Of a DNA stretch of 42,780 bases, positions 33,234 through 42,064 are shown one piece after another (within the stretch, counting starts at the first letter, position 1; each line of letters begins with the position of its first letter). Position numbers and translations under genes: made by a program. Source of the DNA: Thiobacillus sp. (GTDB lineage Bacteria; Pseudomonadota; Gammaproteobacteria; Burkholderiales; Thiobacillaceae). The DNA lies in NCBI GenBank assembly GCA_019459325.1, contig JAIBFA010000061.1:1-42780 (forward strand). The letters run 5' to 3'. The notes under the pieces are model-generated. The model did not search any database. It was not told the DNA's origin and worked only from the letters and a program-made list of their open reading frames with translations.

Positions 33234-34328
33234 ATGACCCTCATGACGGCGGGGTGGCACCATACGGGATTCCCATCCGTCGTGCCGAACCGCATGTCGC
33301 CGCAGCCCTCCCCGTTCGATTCGCTCACCGCCCTGGAACAGAACTTCGCCGACGGGCTCGCCACGATGCTGGAAAGCCATCGCGGCCTCGGCGTGTACAT
33401 CCTGGTGCTGGCCAATGCCGCCTATGACAAAACCCTATGGGCCCAGCTCTCCCCCGCGCTGGCCAGACGCCACGCTGAACTCGCCGCCAAATTGACCGCC
33501 ACCCTGCAGTGCGGTGACAAGCTCGCCGAGCCCGACGACGACGTGATGGTGTTTCTCAAACTGAACCTGATCGGATTCGACCACCTCGGCCTGATGGAAA
33601 GCCGCCGCGCCGGACCGTGGGAGGTGATGTTCAATCCCCTTCGCGCCCTGCGCCCACCCCGCATCAGCGGCCAGAAGTTCGAAGGCCTGCTGCACCCTTT
33701 CGACCCCGCGGGCTTCCATTTCAACAAGCCATTCCTCGCCAAGGAACTGCAATGGGAAGGCAATCTCGCCGGCAAGCCGGCGCGCCTGCTCTACAACAAA
33801 TTCCCCTTCGCCCGACTGCACGGCCTGCTGGTTCCCGAGCCGTTGCGCGAGCTGCCGCAATACCTCACACCCGAACTGCACGGCTGGGCCTGGCACCTGT
33901 GCGCACACGCCGGAATGCGTAGCCTCTGCCTCGGCTACAACAGCCATGGCGCCGGCGCCTCGGTCAATCATATGCATTTCCAGAGCTTCGTGCTGGCCGA
34001 GCCGCTGCCGGTGCAGGATCCGCGCTTCGCCCACAACGGCGGCAATATCCCGTACCCACTGCCCTGCAAGCGCTTCACCGAACCGGCCGACGCCTGGTTC
34101 GAACTCGATCGCCTGCATGAGCAGGGCATCCCCTACAACCTGCTCTACGGCAGGAACTGCATGCAGCTGATTGCGCGCGTGCCGCAGGACAGTGGCCGAT
34201 TGAGTGCGCAGAGCCGTGGCTACGGCTGGAGCGAAATGGCGGGCGCCATCACCCTTTTTGGTCGTGAGAATTTTGAAGGCCTAGGTGCCACAGAATTTGA
34301 AAGAGACTTGGCGAGCTTTGCACCTTGA
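33234..34328 (+). CDS. GalT/HIT-superfamily nucleotidyltransferase-like protein
   Basis: A 364-residue cytoplasmic protein with a catalytic-type motif NHMHFQ (His246, His248, Gln250) preceded by GAGAS, as in galactose-1-phosphate uridylyltransferase, GDP-glucose phosphorylase and diadenosine-phosphate phosphorylase. An earlier KFPFARLHGLLVPEP strand resembles the same superfamily. The acceptor is unknown. Translation may begin at 33294 (MSPQPSPFDSL) instead; neither start has a convincing ribosome site. The C-terminus (GRENFEGLGATEFE) is normal. It converges on the phosphodiesterase gene, and the 145-base gap between them shows nothing firm. Confidence 0.75.
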   Translation: MTLMTAGWHHTGFPSVVPNRMSPQPSPFDSLTALEQNFADGLATMLESHRGLGVYILVLANAAYDKTLWAQLSPALARRHAELAAKLTATLQCGDKLAEPDDDVMVFLKLNLIGFDHLGLMESRRAGPWEVMFNPLRALRPPRISGQKFEGLLHPFDPAGFHFNKPFLAKELQWEGNLAGKPARLLYNKFPFARLHGLLVPEPLRELPQYLTPELHGWAWHLCAHAGMRSLCLGYNSHGAGASVNHMHFQSFVLAEPLPVQDPRFAHNGGNIPYPLPCKRFTEPADAWFELDRLHEQGIPYNLLYGRNCMQLIARVPQDSGRLSAQSRGYGWSEMAGAITLFGRENFEGLGATEFERDLASFAP

Positions 34329-34473
34329 AGGTATAGAGGTCAGCAAGCCTGCACTTTTGATTCAAGCTGCCCGCGACGCTTTGGTTGGCAGTGACGCTAC
34401 TTCCCTTGTTGGCACTGTCTGGCCGTAAACGCAAAGCCCCCGGCATGGCTTAACAGTCCGGGCAAATCATTGT

Positions 34474-35241
34474 TCATTCCAGACCAATCACTTGCCCCTG
34501 CATCAACGCCTCCACGCCCCACCCCGGAGCCGCCTCGCGCAGTTCGTTCATGATCGCCGACTCGTTGCCCGGCTTCAGGTGGGTGATCCAGACCTCGGGC
34601 TGCACGTTCAAGCCCTTCAGTTCCGCGGCCAGCGAATCCGGCCAGTGATGCTTCGATGCCTTGGCGATGTCAACCAGCGCATTCTCGAACGAGGTTTCGA
34701 TGATGAGATGGCGCAAGTCAGGGATGGCATTGAGCGCGGCGATGAAAGCCTCGCTGTGCGTGGTGTCGCCGCTGAACACCAGGCTGCCTGCGGGTGTGGC
34801 CACATGCAGGCCGCACGCGGGCACGATGTGGTTCACCGGCAGCGGCGTGAAGGTGCGTCTGTTCAGGGTGAACGTTTCACCCAACGCCAAAGGCGCGAAG
34901 CGCAGCCACGGCGCCTCCTTGCTCGGGATTTCGCGGAAGTCCGGCCACAGGTTCCAGTTGAAGAGATGGCTGGACAACACGTCCAGCACTTCGGGCAGCG
35001 CATGCACCGTCACCGGCGTGGCGCGCATGTCGCCGACGCTGTCGAGCAATAAGGGCAGGCCCAGCACGTGGTCGAGATGGGCATGGGTGAGGAAGACGTG
35101 ATCGATCTTCACCAGCGCCTCGAAGTCGAGCGTGGTGATGCCGCTGCCGGCGTCGATCAGGACGTCGTCGTCGACCTTGAGGCAGGTAGTGTGGCGCCCG
35201 CTGCCGATGCCGCCGCTGCAGCCGAGTACGGTGAGTTTCAT
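34474..35241 (-). CDS. class II cyclic-nucleotide phosphodiesterase-like metallo-beta-lactamase-fold protein
   Basis: Likely hydrolyses 3',5'-cAMP. The 255-residue protein has the metal motif THAHLDH at Thr52-His58, the HxHLDH signature of class II phosphodiesterases (yeast PDE1, Vibrio CpdP). The downstream ligands are in PVNHIVPACG, SGDTTHSEAF (Asp) and ITHLKPG. The fold start LTVLGCSGGIG is also typical. It begins 17 bases after the stop of an adenylate cyclase gene on the same strand, which strongly supports a cAMP substrate. Another metallo-beta-lactamase-fold activity cannot be excluded by sequence alone. Confidence 0.8.
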   Translation of the reverse strand: MKLTVLGCSGGIGSGRHTTCLKVDDDVLIDAGSGITTLDFEALVKIDHVFLTHAHLDHVLGLPLLLDSVGDMRATPVTVHALPEVLDVLSSHLFNWNLWPDFREIPSKEAPWLRFAPLALGETFTLNRRTFTPLPVNHIVPACGLHVATPAGSLVFSGDTTHSEAFIAALNAIPDLRHLIIETSFENALVDIAKASKHHWPDSLAAELKGLNVQPEVWITHLKPGNESAIMNELREAAPGWGVEALMQGQVIGLE

Positions 35242-35258
35242 CGCTGTGTTGATCTGGG

Positions 35259-37472
35259 TTATTTCGTTGTATAGACGAATACGCCGTCCCAGTCTGCGGG
35301 CGGCGGCGTTTCGCGGAAATGCGCGATGCGCTCGAGGTAGATATCGTACAGCGGACGCGGCGCGCTGGCATTGAGCGCCTGCAGCGCAGCTTCTGCGGCG
35401 GTCCAGTCCTGCCTCTGGTACGCGGCATAGGCGGCTTCGAATTCGGCGGCCTGCTGCCGTATCGCTTCATCCAGCCCGTCCTTCGGCCCCAGCGGCTCGT
35501 AGATCGCCACCGGCGTTTCCTTGCCCTTCACCCGCACGTCGTCGACCTTCATGAAGGCGTGCAGCGGATCGGCGTCGACCGTGGGTTGGGTGACGAGGAT
35601 GCCGACGCCGTACTGCTTGGTGATCCCCTCGAGGCGCGAGCCGAGGTTCACCGCGTCGCCCATCACGGTGTAGGACATGCGGAATTCCGATCCCATGTTG
35701 CCGACGCTCATGCGTCCGGTGTTGACGCCGACGCCGATCTTCACCTCGGGCCAGCCGCGTGCGGCGAACTCGCGGTTCAGTTGCGGCAGCGCGGCCTGCA
35801 TGTCGAGCGCGGTGGCAACGGCGCGGGGGGCATGGTCGGCGAGATCGACCGGTGCGTTCCAGAACGCCATGATAGCGTCGCCGATGTACTTGTCGATGGT
35901 GCCCTGGTGCTGCTGCACGATGCGCGTCATGGTCGACAGATAGGCATTGAGCACTTCGGCCAGGTCGGTCGGCGGCAGCTTCTCGGAAAAATTGGTGAAG
36001 CCGCGGATGTCGGAAAACAGCACCGTCATGTCGCGCGACTGGCCTTCCATGGTGTAGTGCGCCGGGTCCCGGCTCATCTCGGCGGCCAGTTCGGGCGGCA
36101 CGTACTGACCGAACAGCTTGGTGATCTGACGCTTGCTGCGCGTGGCGGCGAAAAAGCCGTAGGCGGTGTTGAGCGCATAGAGGCCGAACAGCGTCAGCAT
36201 CGGCGCCGCCATCGGCACCACCCAGAAGCGCGACCATGCCGCGCCGTAGGCAGCCAGCAGCAGCGCCAGCAGGACGATGGTGGCCGCCAGCCCGATGGTC
36301 GGCCCGAAACGCAGCAGCACGGCGGCCAGCAACGCGCCCAGCAGCAGCACAGCAATGAGCCGCGCGTCGTCCGCCCACGGCGGTGTGGCGCGGGTGGTGC
36401 CGTCGAGCATGCCGGCGATCAGGTGGGCATGGATCTCGACCCCTGGGAAGGCGTTGGAAAACGGCGTCACGCGCAGGTCGGCCAAGCCAGGCGCCGTCGA
36501 TCCCAGCAGCACGATGCGGTTCTCCAGTTGTTCCAGCGGTGCCTTGCCTGACAGTACCTGCGCCGCTGAAATGTAGGGAAACGGCGAACCGGCTCGATAC
36601 GGCACATGCACGGTGCCGTCCGCGCTGAGCGGGACGCGCAGCCCCCCCACCTCCACCCACGGCGACACATACTGCCGCCCCAGAATCGCCTGTCGATCAA
36701 CGCCGGCAAGGGCCGGATCGCCACCAAACGCCACCCGCAGCGTGGAAGCCGACAGCGCCAGGTAGTAGCCTGCGCCGTACGGGCTGACCAGATTCATCTG
36801 GCGCGCCGTGCCATCCTCATCGGCCCGCATATTGAAAAATCCTGCGCCCTGAGCCGCCTGCTGGAAGGCGGCCAGATTCGCACCATAGCCTGTGGGGAGC
36901 GTACCCGCCTGCAGCGTGCCAAATGCGGTGGCAGGCAGGGACGGCGGCGGCAGCATGCCGGTTTTAGCGTCACCGTAGCCTTCCGGGATGAAGTAATAGC
37001 CCAGCGACAAAGGCCGCTCGGCGAGCACGTGCGCAAAGCGGGCGTCGTAATCGAGGCGCGGCGCAAGCCGGTCAAATGCTGCCTTGAAATCACGGCTGCC
37101 CGCCAGATCGCGTTGTGCCAGCTGTTTGAGGGTGTCGAGCCCCGAACTCGTGTCCGGCTCGGCAAACACCACGTCGAAGCCGACCGCCGCCACGCCATAG
37201 CGGTCGAACAACTGCTCGACCAGCGTAGTCATGGTGTCGCGGCTCCACGGCCAGCGGCCGACGCTTTTCAGGCTGGCCTCGTCGATGTCGAGGATGGCCA
37301 CGCGATCATCCACGCCCGCCGGTGCCGTGCGCTTCAGCCAGGCGTCATACAGCCAGGCCTCGACGCGCTGCATCGGGGCGATGTGGATCAGTCCGGCAAC
37401 ATGCGCCGCGATCAGCAAGACAAACAGCGCAGACAAGCCTGCCTGCACCAGTTTGGATAAACCGCGCTTCAC
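35259..37472 (-). CDS. CHASE2-domain adenylate cyclase (class III)
   Basis: A 737-residue membrane enzyme making cAMP from ATP. The first helix is at about 9-29. A large extracytoplasmic CHASE2 domain follows (about 40-365, VAILDIDEASLKSVGRWPW, IVLLGSTAPGLAD, GVEIHAHLIAGML), then three membrane helices (about 375-450). The cyclase domain starts near 480 and has metal residues Asp488 (FSDIRGF) and Asp532 (DKYIGDA), adenine-selecting Lys528 and Asp606 (MGDAVN), and transition-state Asn609 and Arg613. The complete site supports activity on ATP. The C-terminal 100 residues are a helical tail. It lies between the M48 gene (stop and start overlap at 37469-37472) and the phosphodiesterase. Confidence 0.92.
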   Translation of the reverse strand: MKRGLSKLVQAGLSALFVLLIAAHVAGLIHIAPMQRVEAWLYDAWLKRTAPAGVDDRVAILDIDEASLKSVGRWPWSRDTMTTLVEQLFDRYGVAAVGFDVVFAEPDTSSGLDTLKQLAQRDLAGSRDFKAAFDRLAPRLDYDARFAHVLAERPLSLGYYFIPEGYGDAKTGMLPPPSLPATAFGTLQAGTLPTGYGANLAAFQQAAQGAGFFNMRADEDGTARQMNLVSPYGAGYYLALSASTLRVAFGGDPALAGVDRQAILGRQYVSPWVEVGGLRVPLSADGTVHVPYRAGSPFPYISAAQVLSGKAPLEQLENRIVLLGSTAPGLADLRVTPFSNAFPGVEIHAHLIAGMLDGTTRATPPWADDARLIAVLLLGALLAAVLLRFGPTIGLAATIVLLALLLAAYGAAWSRFWVVPMAAPMLTLFGLYALNTAYGFFAATRSKRQITKLFGQYVPPELAAEMSRDPAHYTMEGQSRDMTVLFSDIRGFTNFSEKLPPTDLAEVLNAYLSTMTRIVQQHQGTIDKYIGDAIMAFWNAPVDLADHAPRAVATALDMQAALPQLNREFAARGWPEVKIGVGVNTGRMSVGNMGSEFRMSYTVMGDAVNLGSRLEGITKQYGVGILVTQPTVDADPLHAFMKVDDVRVKGKETPVAIYEPLGPKDGLDEAIRQQAAEFEAAYAAYQRQDWTAAEAALQALNASAPRPLYDIYLERIAHFRETPPPADWDGVFVYTTK

Positions 37473-38422
37473 CGAATGCGGTAGAAACGGTCGGCCACTT
37501 CCTTGCCGCGAACGGTATCGAGACGCCCCCCCACAGCGTCGCCCAGTGCCGCCAGCCGATCAGCCGGATGCGGATGGGTTTTGAGAAGCAGGCTGGTGCG
37601 GCTGTCCTTGGCGGGCAGCCCGGCCATGTCCTGCAATACCTCAGGCAGTCCCCACGGGGTGTAACCCGCGCGTGCGGCATACACGATGCCGACGCGATCA
37701 GCCTGGAATTCGGCGTTCTTGTCGAGCCCGCGCGCCATGATTTCGGCGCCGTTGCCGATCAGGTTCTGCACCACCTGGTCGCTGTCCTTTGCCTTGTTGC
37801 TGGCGGCCTGTCCCAGCGCGCCGATCAGGCTGGACTGCTTGAGCACCTTGAGATGATGTTTCTGGGTGACGTGGGCGATTTCGTGTGCCAGCACGCCAGC
37901 CAGCTCGGCCTCGTTGTTGAGGCGCCGGTAGAGGCCCTTGGTCACGAAGATATAGCCGCCCGGCGCTGCAAAGGCGTTGATGTCTTCGGTATCGAGCACG
38001 CCAAAATGCCAGGTGACATCCTTGCGCCCGCTCTGCAGCGCCACCCAGTTGCCGACGAGGTTGACATAGCGTTGCAGCTTGTCGTCGCGTACCAGCGGCA
38101 CCGCACCCAGCAAGTTGCCGGAAATCTGTCTGCCGATACGCGTCTCTTCTTCAAGCGAGTAATCGCCGAACAGCGCGAAGCCGAGCTGCCGGGCATCAAT
38201 TTTCTGTTTGGCCGGAGGCGGCGGGGCAGCGGCGCTTTGTGCCGCTGCAGGCGCCTGGCCTGGGGTCGGTGCGGGCTGCTCCGCCGGCGCCGGCTGCTTC
38301 GGCTTATCCTTGTTCAGTTCCTGGTTGATGCGCTCTTCGAGCAATTTTCCGAAGTCGATTCCAGCTGCCCCCCCGCTGAAAGCCACCAAGGAAACGGCCA
38401 GCACGATCAGTTTCATTTTCAT
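37469..38422 (-). CDS. exported M48-family metalloprotease
   Basis: A 317-residue zinc protease with a signal peptide (about 1-20) and a long Pro/Ala-rich linker (about 40-72). The M48 catalytic domain has HEIAH at 180-184 and the third ligand Glu238 in EFQADRVGI. It resembles the BepA/LoiP class that maintains outer-membrane proteins. The start at 38422 has GGGAG eight bases upstream and overlaps the preceding stop by one base (TGATG); a start at 38437 is also open. Its last four bases overlap the cyclase ATG. Confidence 0.9.
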   Translation of the reverse strand: MKMKLIVLAVSLVAFSGGAAGIDFGKLLEERINQELNKDKPKQPAPAEQPAPTPGQAPAAAQSAAAPPPPAKQKIDARQLGFALFGDYSLEEETRIGRQISGNLLGAVPLVRDDKLQRYVNLVGNWVALQSGRKDVTWHFGVLDTEDINAFAAPGGYIFVTKGLYRRLNNEAELAGVLAHEIAHVTQKHHLKVLKQSSLIGALGQAASNKAKDSDQVVQNLIGNGAEIMARGLDKNAEFQADRVGIVYAARAGYTPWGLPEVLQDMAGLPAKDSRTSLLLKTHPHPADRLAALGDAVGGRLDTVRGKEVADRFYRIR

Positions 38423-38952
38423 CAGTTGCTCTCCCATGACGATGCGGGTTGCGCAGGTTTGGGCTCGGGCAGGGCCGGCACATTGACTGCCACCAGACCC
38501 GACTGGCCGGCATGACTCCTGGCCTGCGATGCTGTCACCTTCAAGGCCTCCAGCCGTCCCAGTTCGTCAGCATTGAATTTGGCCTGCTTCAGGTCTTCGT
38601 CGTTAAGCCCACGCAGACCGGCCACTGCGACGACGCGACTGGGATCGGACCGGGTGGTGGCAGCGCCCACCACATCGCCCAGCCCGGCTCCGCCCAGCCC
38701 GCCCGCCCCCGCCCGCACCGACAGCAGTCGTATCCAGCCGGTGGTTTTTCCTGAAGTCACGCGCAGCCAGCCCCCCTGCTTGGCGTGGATATTCACGCTG
38801 GCCCCTTTGGCCACCGTTCCTGCCAGCTTGGCGTTGGCACTGGGCTGACTGTAGAGCTTTTCATTGCGCAAGACCGTGCCGGGCGCTGCCCAGGCAGATG
38901 CTGCGGTCACGCACAGCATCAGTGCGGCTGCCGGAATCAAGAATGTTTTCAT
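38422..38952 (-). CDS. exported SH3-domain protein
   Basis: The 176-residue product has a signal peptide (cleavage near AWA, residue 22) and a bacterial SH3-type domain at about 25-80 (RNEKLYSQPSANAKLAGTVAKG, GGWLRVTSGKTTGWIR). A Gly/Ala linker and a conserved-looking tail (VAVAGLRGLNDEDLKQAKFN) follow. SH3 domains of this type bind peptidoglycan. It is the first gene of the minus-strand block with the M48 protease and may direct or modulate it. The gene is divergent from the Mla-like operon, 83 bases away. Confidence 0.85.
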   Translation of the reverse strand: MKTFLIPAAALMLCVTAASAWAAPGTVLRNEKLYSQPSANAKLAGTVAKGASVNIHAKQGGWLRVTSGKTTGWIRLLSVRAGAGGLGGAGLGDVVGAATTRSDPSRVVAVAGLRGLNDEDLKQAKFNADELGRLEALKVTASQARSHAGQSGLVAVNVPALPEPKPAQPASSWESN

Positions 38953-39035
38953 CGTGTGTCTTCTCCGTTGACTGCAAAACTGTATGGCCTGCTACCCGAT
39001 GGCGCAAGCGCCTTTGATGACGTTATGATGCCGCG

Positions 39036-39830
39036 ATGAATTTTCTTGCGACATCCATCGAATCGCTCGGCGCCAAAGTCACCGGCTGGTTTACCGTCGG
39101 TTACGGCATGTTTGCCTTTCTGGCCACGGCCGGCTTGCTGCTGCTGGACCGCACCACATGGAACCGCGCCACTTTCGACGTGGTCGTGAAACAGGTTTAC
39201 TTTACCGCCGTGCAGATTCTGCATGTATTCATGGGCTACGTACTGGTCATTTCGTGGCTCATCATCACCATTATTCTGTCCACTGCACGCGATTTCGGCC
39301 TCACTGCATTCGCCAGCGAAATGACCATTCGCGTGCTGGTGCTCGAACTGCTGCCCTTCCTGACTGCGCTCCTTATTGCCTTACGTTCCGGCAGCGCGAT
39401 CAACACCGAAGTCGCGCTGATGCAGGTCAACAATGAATTGGATGCATTGGCGCACTGCAAGGTTCCGCCGATGCAGTTCGAGTTTCTGCCGCGGCTGATC
39501 GGCGGGGTGGTTTCGGTCGTCACCCTTGCAGGCCTGGCCGGTCTGCTCGCCCTGTTGATGGGCTACCTTACCATCTACGGTGTGAGCACGGCGGGCTTCG
39601 AGCCATACACCCAGACCATAGCAAAAATCTTCGATTTCACGATCATGGCCGGGCTGATCGTCAAGTGCGCGCTGTTCGGGCTGGCAGTCACCCTGATCCC
39701 GGTCACCGCCGGACTCGAAACGCCGAAAAAACTCTTTATGGTGCCGGTCTCCGTGCTGCGCGGCATGATGCGGGTGTTCTTCGCCATTGTGACGATCGAG
39801 GTGGTGTCATTAGCGCTCAAATACATCTGA
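39036..39830 (+). CDS. MlaE-family permease of a lipid ABC transporter
   Basis: An inner-membrane protein of 264 residues with about five to six helices. The central segment LLPFLTALLIALRSGSAINTEVALM, followed by VNNELDAL, matches the signature loop of MlaE/YrbE permeases, which contacts the ATPase (family motif around PxxTxLLxAxRxGxAxxxE). These permeases move phospholipids between the inner membrane and an MCE protein. It begins the operon with an ATPase-like gene, an MCE gene and a lipoprotein gene. Its stop is shortly before the ATPase-like gene. Confidence 0.85.
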   Translation: MNFLATSIESLGAKVTGWFTVGYGMFAFLATAGLLLLDRTTWNRATFDVVVKQVYFTAVQILHVFMGYVLVISWLIITIILSTARDFGLTAFASEMTIRVLVLELLPFLTALLIALRSGSAINTEVALMQVNNELDALAHCKVPPMQFEFLPRLIGGVVSVVTLAGLAGLLALLMGYLTIYGVSTAGFEPYTQTIAKIFDFTIMAGLIVKCALFGLAVTLIPVTAGLETPKKLFMVPVSVLRGMMRVFFAIVTIEVVSLALKYI

Positions 39831-39856
39831 CCCCGTTTGCCGGCCGCGCCGCGCTG

Positions 39857-40279
39857 ATGGCTGCAATTGCCGTGCTGCCGGAAGACGTGGCGCGCGTTGC
39901 ACTCGATCTGCCGTTGCGGGCGAATCTGTCGGCGCTCGAAAACATTGCGCTGATTCCGCTCTACCAGCGCCATTACAACGCAGCCGAATCGGCCCGGCAG
40001 GCGCAGGCCATGCTCGATCAACTGGGCCACGCCGGGATTGCGCTGCTGCGCGACCCCGACATGACGCCGGCCCAGCGCTTCGTGACCAAACTGGCGCGCG
40101 CGCTCATCCTCAAGCGCCCGCGCCTGGTGATCGACCGTCCCGGCGCCATGCTTTACGATGTGCCCTATCCCGCCTTCATCGGGCAACTGGCAGCGCGGGC
40201 AGAGATGACAGGCACCTGGGAAATTTACGACTTCAGCTGGAACCAGGTTCTCTATAACCAGGCACTTGATTCGGAATGA
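39857..40279 (+). CDS. truncated, degenerate ABC ATPase-like protein of the Mla-type operon
   Basis: A 140-residue protein if it starts at the ATG at 39857. The sequence resembles the second half of an MlaF-type ATPase: SALENIALIPLYQ aligns with the region after the Q-loop, MTPAQRFVTKLARAL sits where LSGGMARRVALARA is expected, and LVIDRPGA sits at Walker B. There is no Walker A, the signature is altered (MTPAQ for LSGGM), and the catalytic Glu after Walker B Asp is Arg. An upstream ATT at 39809 with a GAGGTGG-like site could extend it by 16 codons, still without Walker A. It should not hydrolyse ATP. It is intact and overlaps the MCE gene by 4 bases, so it seems maintained. The start is uncertain. 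Confidence 0.7.
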   Translation: MAAIAVLPEDVARVALDLPLRANLSALENIALIPLYQRHYNAAESARQAQAMLDQLGHAGIALLRDPDMTPAQRFVTKLARALILKRPRLVIDRPGAMLYDVPYPAFIGQLAARAEMTGTWEIYDFSWNQVLYNQALDSE

Positions 40280-41223
40280 ACAAACTACATTTCAAGGTCG
40301 GATTGTTTGCCGTCGCCTCGCTGCTTCTGGCGGGCGCATTCGTGGTGTATCTGCTGCATGCGCGTGGCTTTTTTGAAGACACCTTCCACCTGCAACTCGC
40401 CGCAGCCAGCGCCGATGGCGTCGCAGCCGGGGTGCCGGTGGTGTTTTCCGGCATCGAAATCGGCCGCGTCACCACGCTGGGGCTCAATGAAGAAGGCGGC
40501 ATCGTCATTCGCGCCGAATTCATGGGACGCAATGCCAAGTGGCTGCGGGAGAACAGCACCTTCACCCTCGACAAACCCATCGTCGGCGGCGCCAAGATCC
40601 GCGTCGACTCGCCCGATCTCGATGCCCCCGCACTGCCCGACGACGCCACCGTGCTGCTGCTCACCGCTGACATCAGCAAGGAGCTTCCAGTACTGGTCGA
40701 ACGGGTGAAGGCGGTTCTCGACAATGTCGAATACCTCACCCGCAAGGATGGCGAAATCAATGCCACCCTGGCCAACGTCAAGACGGTGACCGGGCGCATG
40801 ACCGGCGAATACGGCATGCTGGAAAGCATCCTCGGAAGCCCGGAAAAGGCCCGCGCGGTAACCGATTCTCTCGACAAGACCCGTGCCCTCATCGGCAAGC
40901 TCGACGGCCTGGCGGTGAAGGTGGACGGCATGGCCGGCAAAACCGATCAGTGGCTGTTCGCGCCGGACGGCGTGGCCGAACAGACGCGCGAATCGCTGGC
41001 CCAGATACGATTGATGCTGAACGACGCGCAATCCAGCCTGAAGAAAGCCGATGCCCTGATGACCAATGCCGTGGAGATTTCCGCCGACGTCAAGGAAGGC
41101 ACGCAGGACATCGCCGCGCTGCGCGCCGAAATCGACGATGCAGTGAGCAAGGCCAACGCGCTGGTCAACAAGATCAACAAGATGTGGCCGTTTGCGCGCG
41201 ATCCCGAGGTGAAGCTGCCATGA
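40276..41223 (+). CDS. MlaD-like MCE-domain protein
   Basis: A 315-residue protein anchored by one N-terminal helix (about 9-27). The periplasmic MCE domain at about 37-115 contains GVAAGVPVVFSGIEIGRVTTL and VGGAKIRV. A long helical tail (about 135-310) could form a bundle or tube across the periplasm. MCE proteins form hexameric rings through which lipids pass, and the tail is longer than that of E. coli MlaD. It overlaps the preceding ATPase-like gene by ATGA and the next lipoprotein gene by ATGA, so the set is translationally coupled. Confidence 0.92.
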   Translation: MNKLHFKVGLFAVASLLLAGAFVVYLLHARGFFEDTFHLQLAAASADGVAAGVPVVFSGIEIGRVTTLGLNEEGGIVIRAEFMGRNAKWLRENSTFTLDKPIVGGAKIRVDSPDLDAPALPDDATVLLLTADISKELPVLVERVKAVLDNVEYLTRKDGEINATLANVKTVTGRMTGEYGMLESILGSPEKARAVTDSLDKTRALIGKLDGLAVKVDGMAGKTDQWLFAPDGVAEQTRESLAQIRLMLNDAQSSLKKADALMTNAVEISADVKEGTQDIAALRAEIDDAVSKANALVNKINKMWPFARDPEVKLP

Positions 41224-41885
41224 AGATCCTGCTCATGCTCGCCGGCCTGGTCATGCTTACCGCCTGCCGCGGCGGCCCGCCGCCACCCGACTGGAAAACC
41301 GATGCGGCCGACCTGATCGAGCGTTATCAGAAACATGCCCTGCTGGGCGAAAACATCCTCGCCGAGCGCTATTTCCAGAAGGCCGTCGGCGCCACCGGCG
41401 GCGCCGGCCGCGTCGCCGAGACCGCGCGCCTGTGGCTGGTGCGCTGCGCCACCCGCCGCGCCATGCTGATCGACGACGCCTGTGCTGAATATGCCGAACT
41501 CGCCGGCAGCGCGCCGAACGCGGCGGACCATGCCTACTACCGTTTCCTCACCCTGCGCTGGGACGCCCTCGACGTCGCCCTGTTGCCCAGCCAGCACCAC
41601 GATCTGGTGCGCGCGCCGGCTGTAAAGCGGCCTGAAGCGCTGAGCCGGATCGCCGATCCGCTGGCGCGCCTGCTCGACGCCAGCCTGCTGGTGATGCGCC
41701 AGGAAGCCGATGCCGCCACGCTGACGCTGGCTGCGGAAACCGCCTCGGAGCGAGGCTGGCGGCAGCCCCTGCTGACCTACCTGAAACTGCAGCAACAACA
41801 GGCAGCCACCCGGGGCGATCCCACTGAACTGGACCGGCTCGACCGGCGAATTCGGCTGATCGAACAGAGCTTCAGCGGCTCATGA
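41220..41885 (+). CDS. lipoprotein of the Mla-like operon
   Basis: A 221-residue lipoprotein with lipobox LTAC (Cys16) after a short hydrophobic signal. The mature part is helical and looks repeat-like (ERYFQKAVGATGG, AEYAELAGSAPNAADHAYYRFLTLR), similar in style to TPR-type scaffold proteins. It has no recognised enzyme motif. In related operons the last gene is often a periplasmic accessory lipoprotein; here the sequence does not look like the usual ABC auxiliary lipoprotein (PqiC-type), so its role is inferred from position only. ATGA overlap with the MCE gene. Confidence 0.75.
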   Translation: MKILLMLAGLVMLTACRGGPPPPDWKTDAADLIERYQKHALLGENILAERYFQKAVGATGGAGRVAETARLWLVRCATRRAMLIDDACAEYAELAGSAPNAADHAYYRFLTLRWDALDVALLPSQHHDLVRAPAVKRPEALSRIADPLARLLDASLLVMRQEADAATLTLAAETASERGWRQPLLTYLKLQQQQAATRGDPTELDRLDRRIRLIEQSFSGS

Positions 41886-42064
41886 AACAAGGCATCCGCG
41901 GCGGGCGGAAGGTGGTGAAAGAACGCCTGCCTGTAACAACTTATAAATAAACGACGGCTGCATTGACAAGCCTGTGCGGCATGATTACCGTGCAGCCTCG
42001 GAGGATTTTCCCTTCGTGTACTACAGTCAAGCTGTAACCCAATATTCAATAAAGAGGAGTTCCC

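Noticed and set aside
34329-34473. A terminator between the convergent GalT-like and phosphodiesterase genes.
   Set aside because: Only a bulged GC stem near 34437-34464 without a T-run is present.
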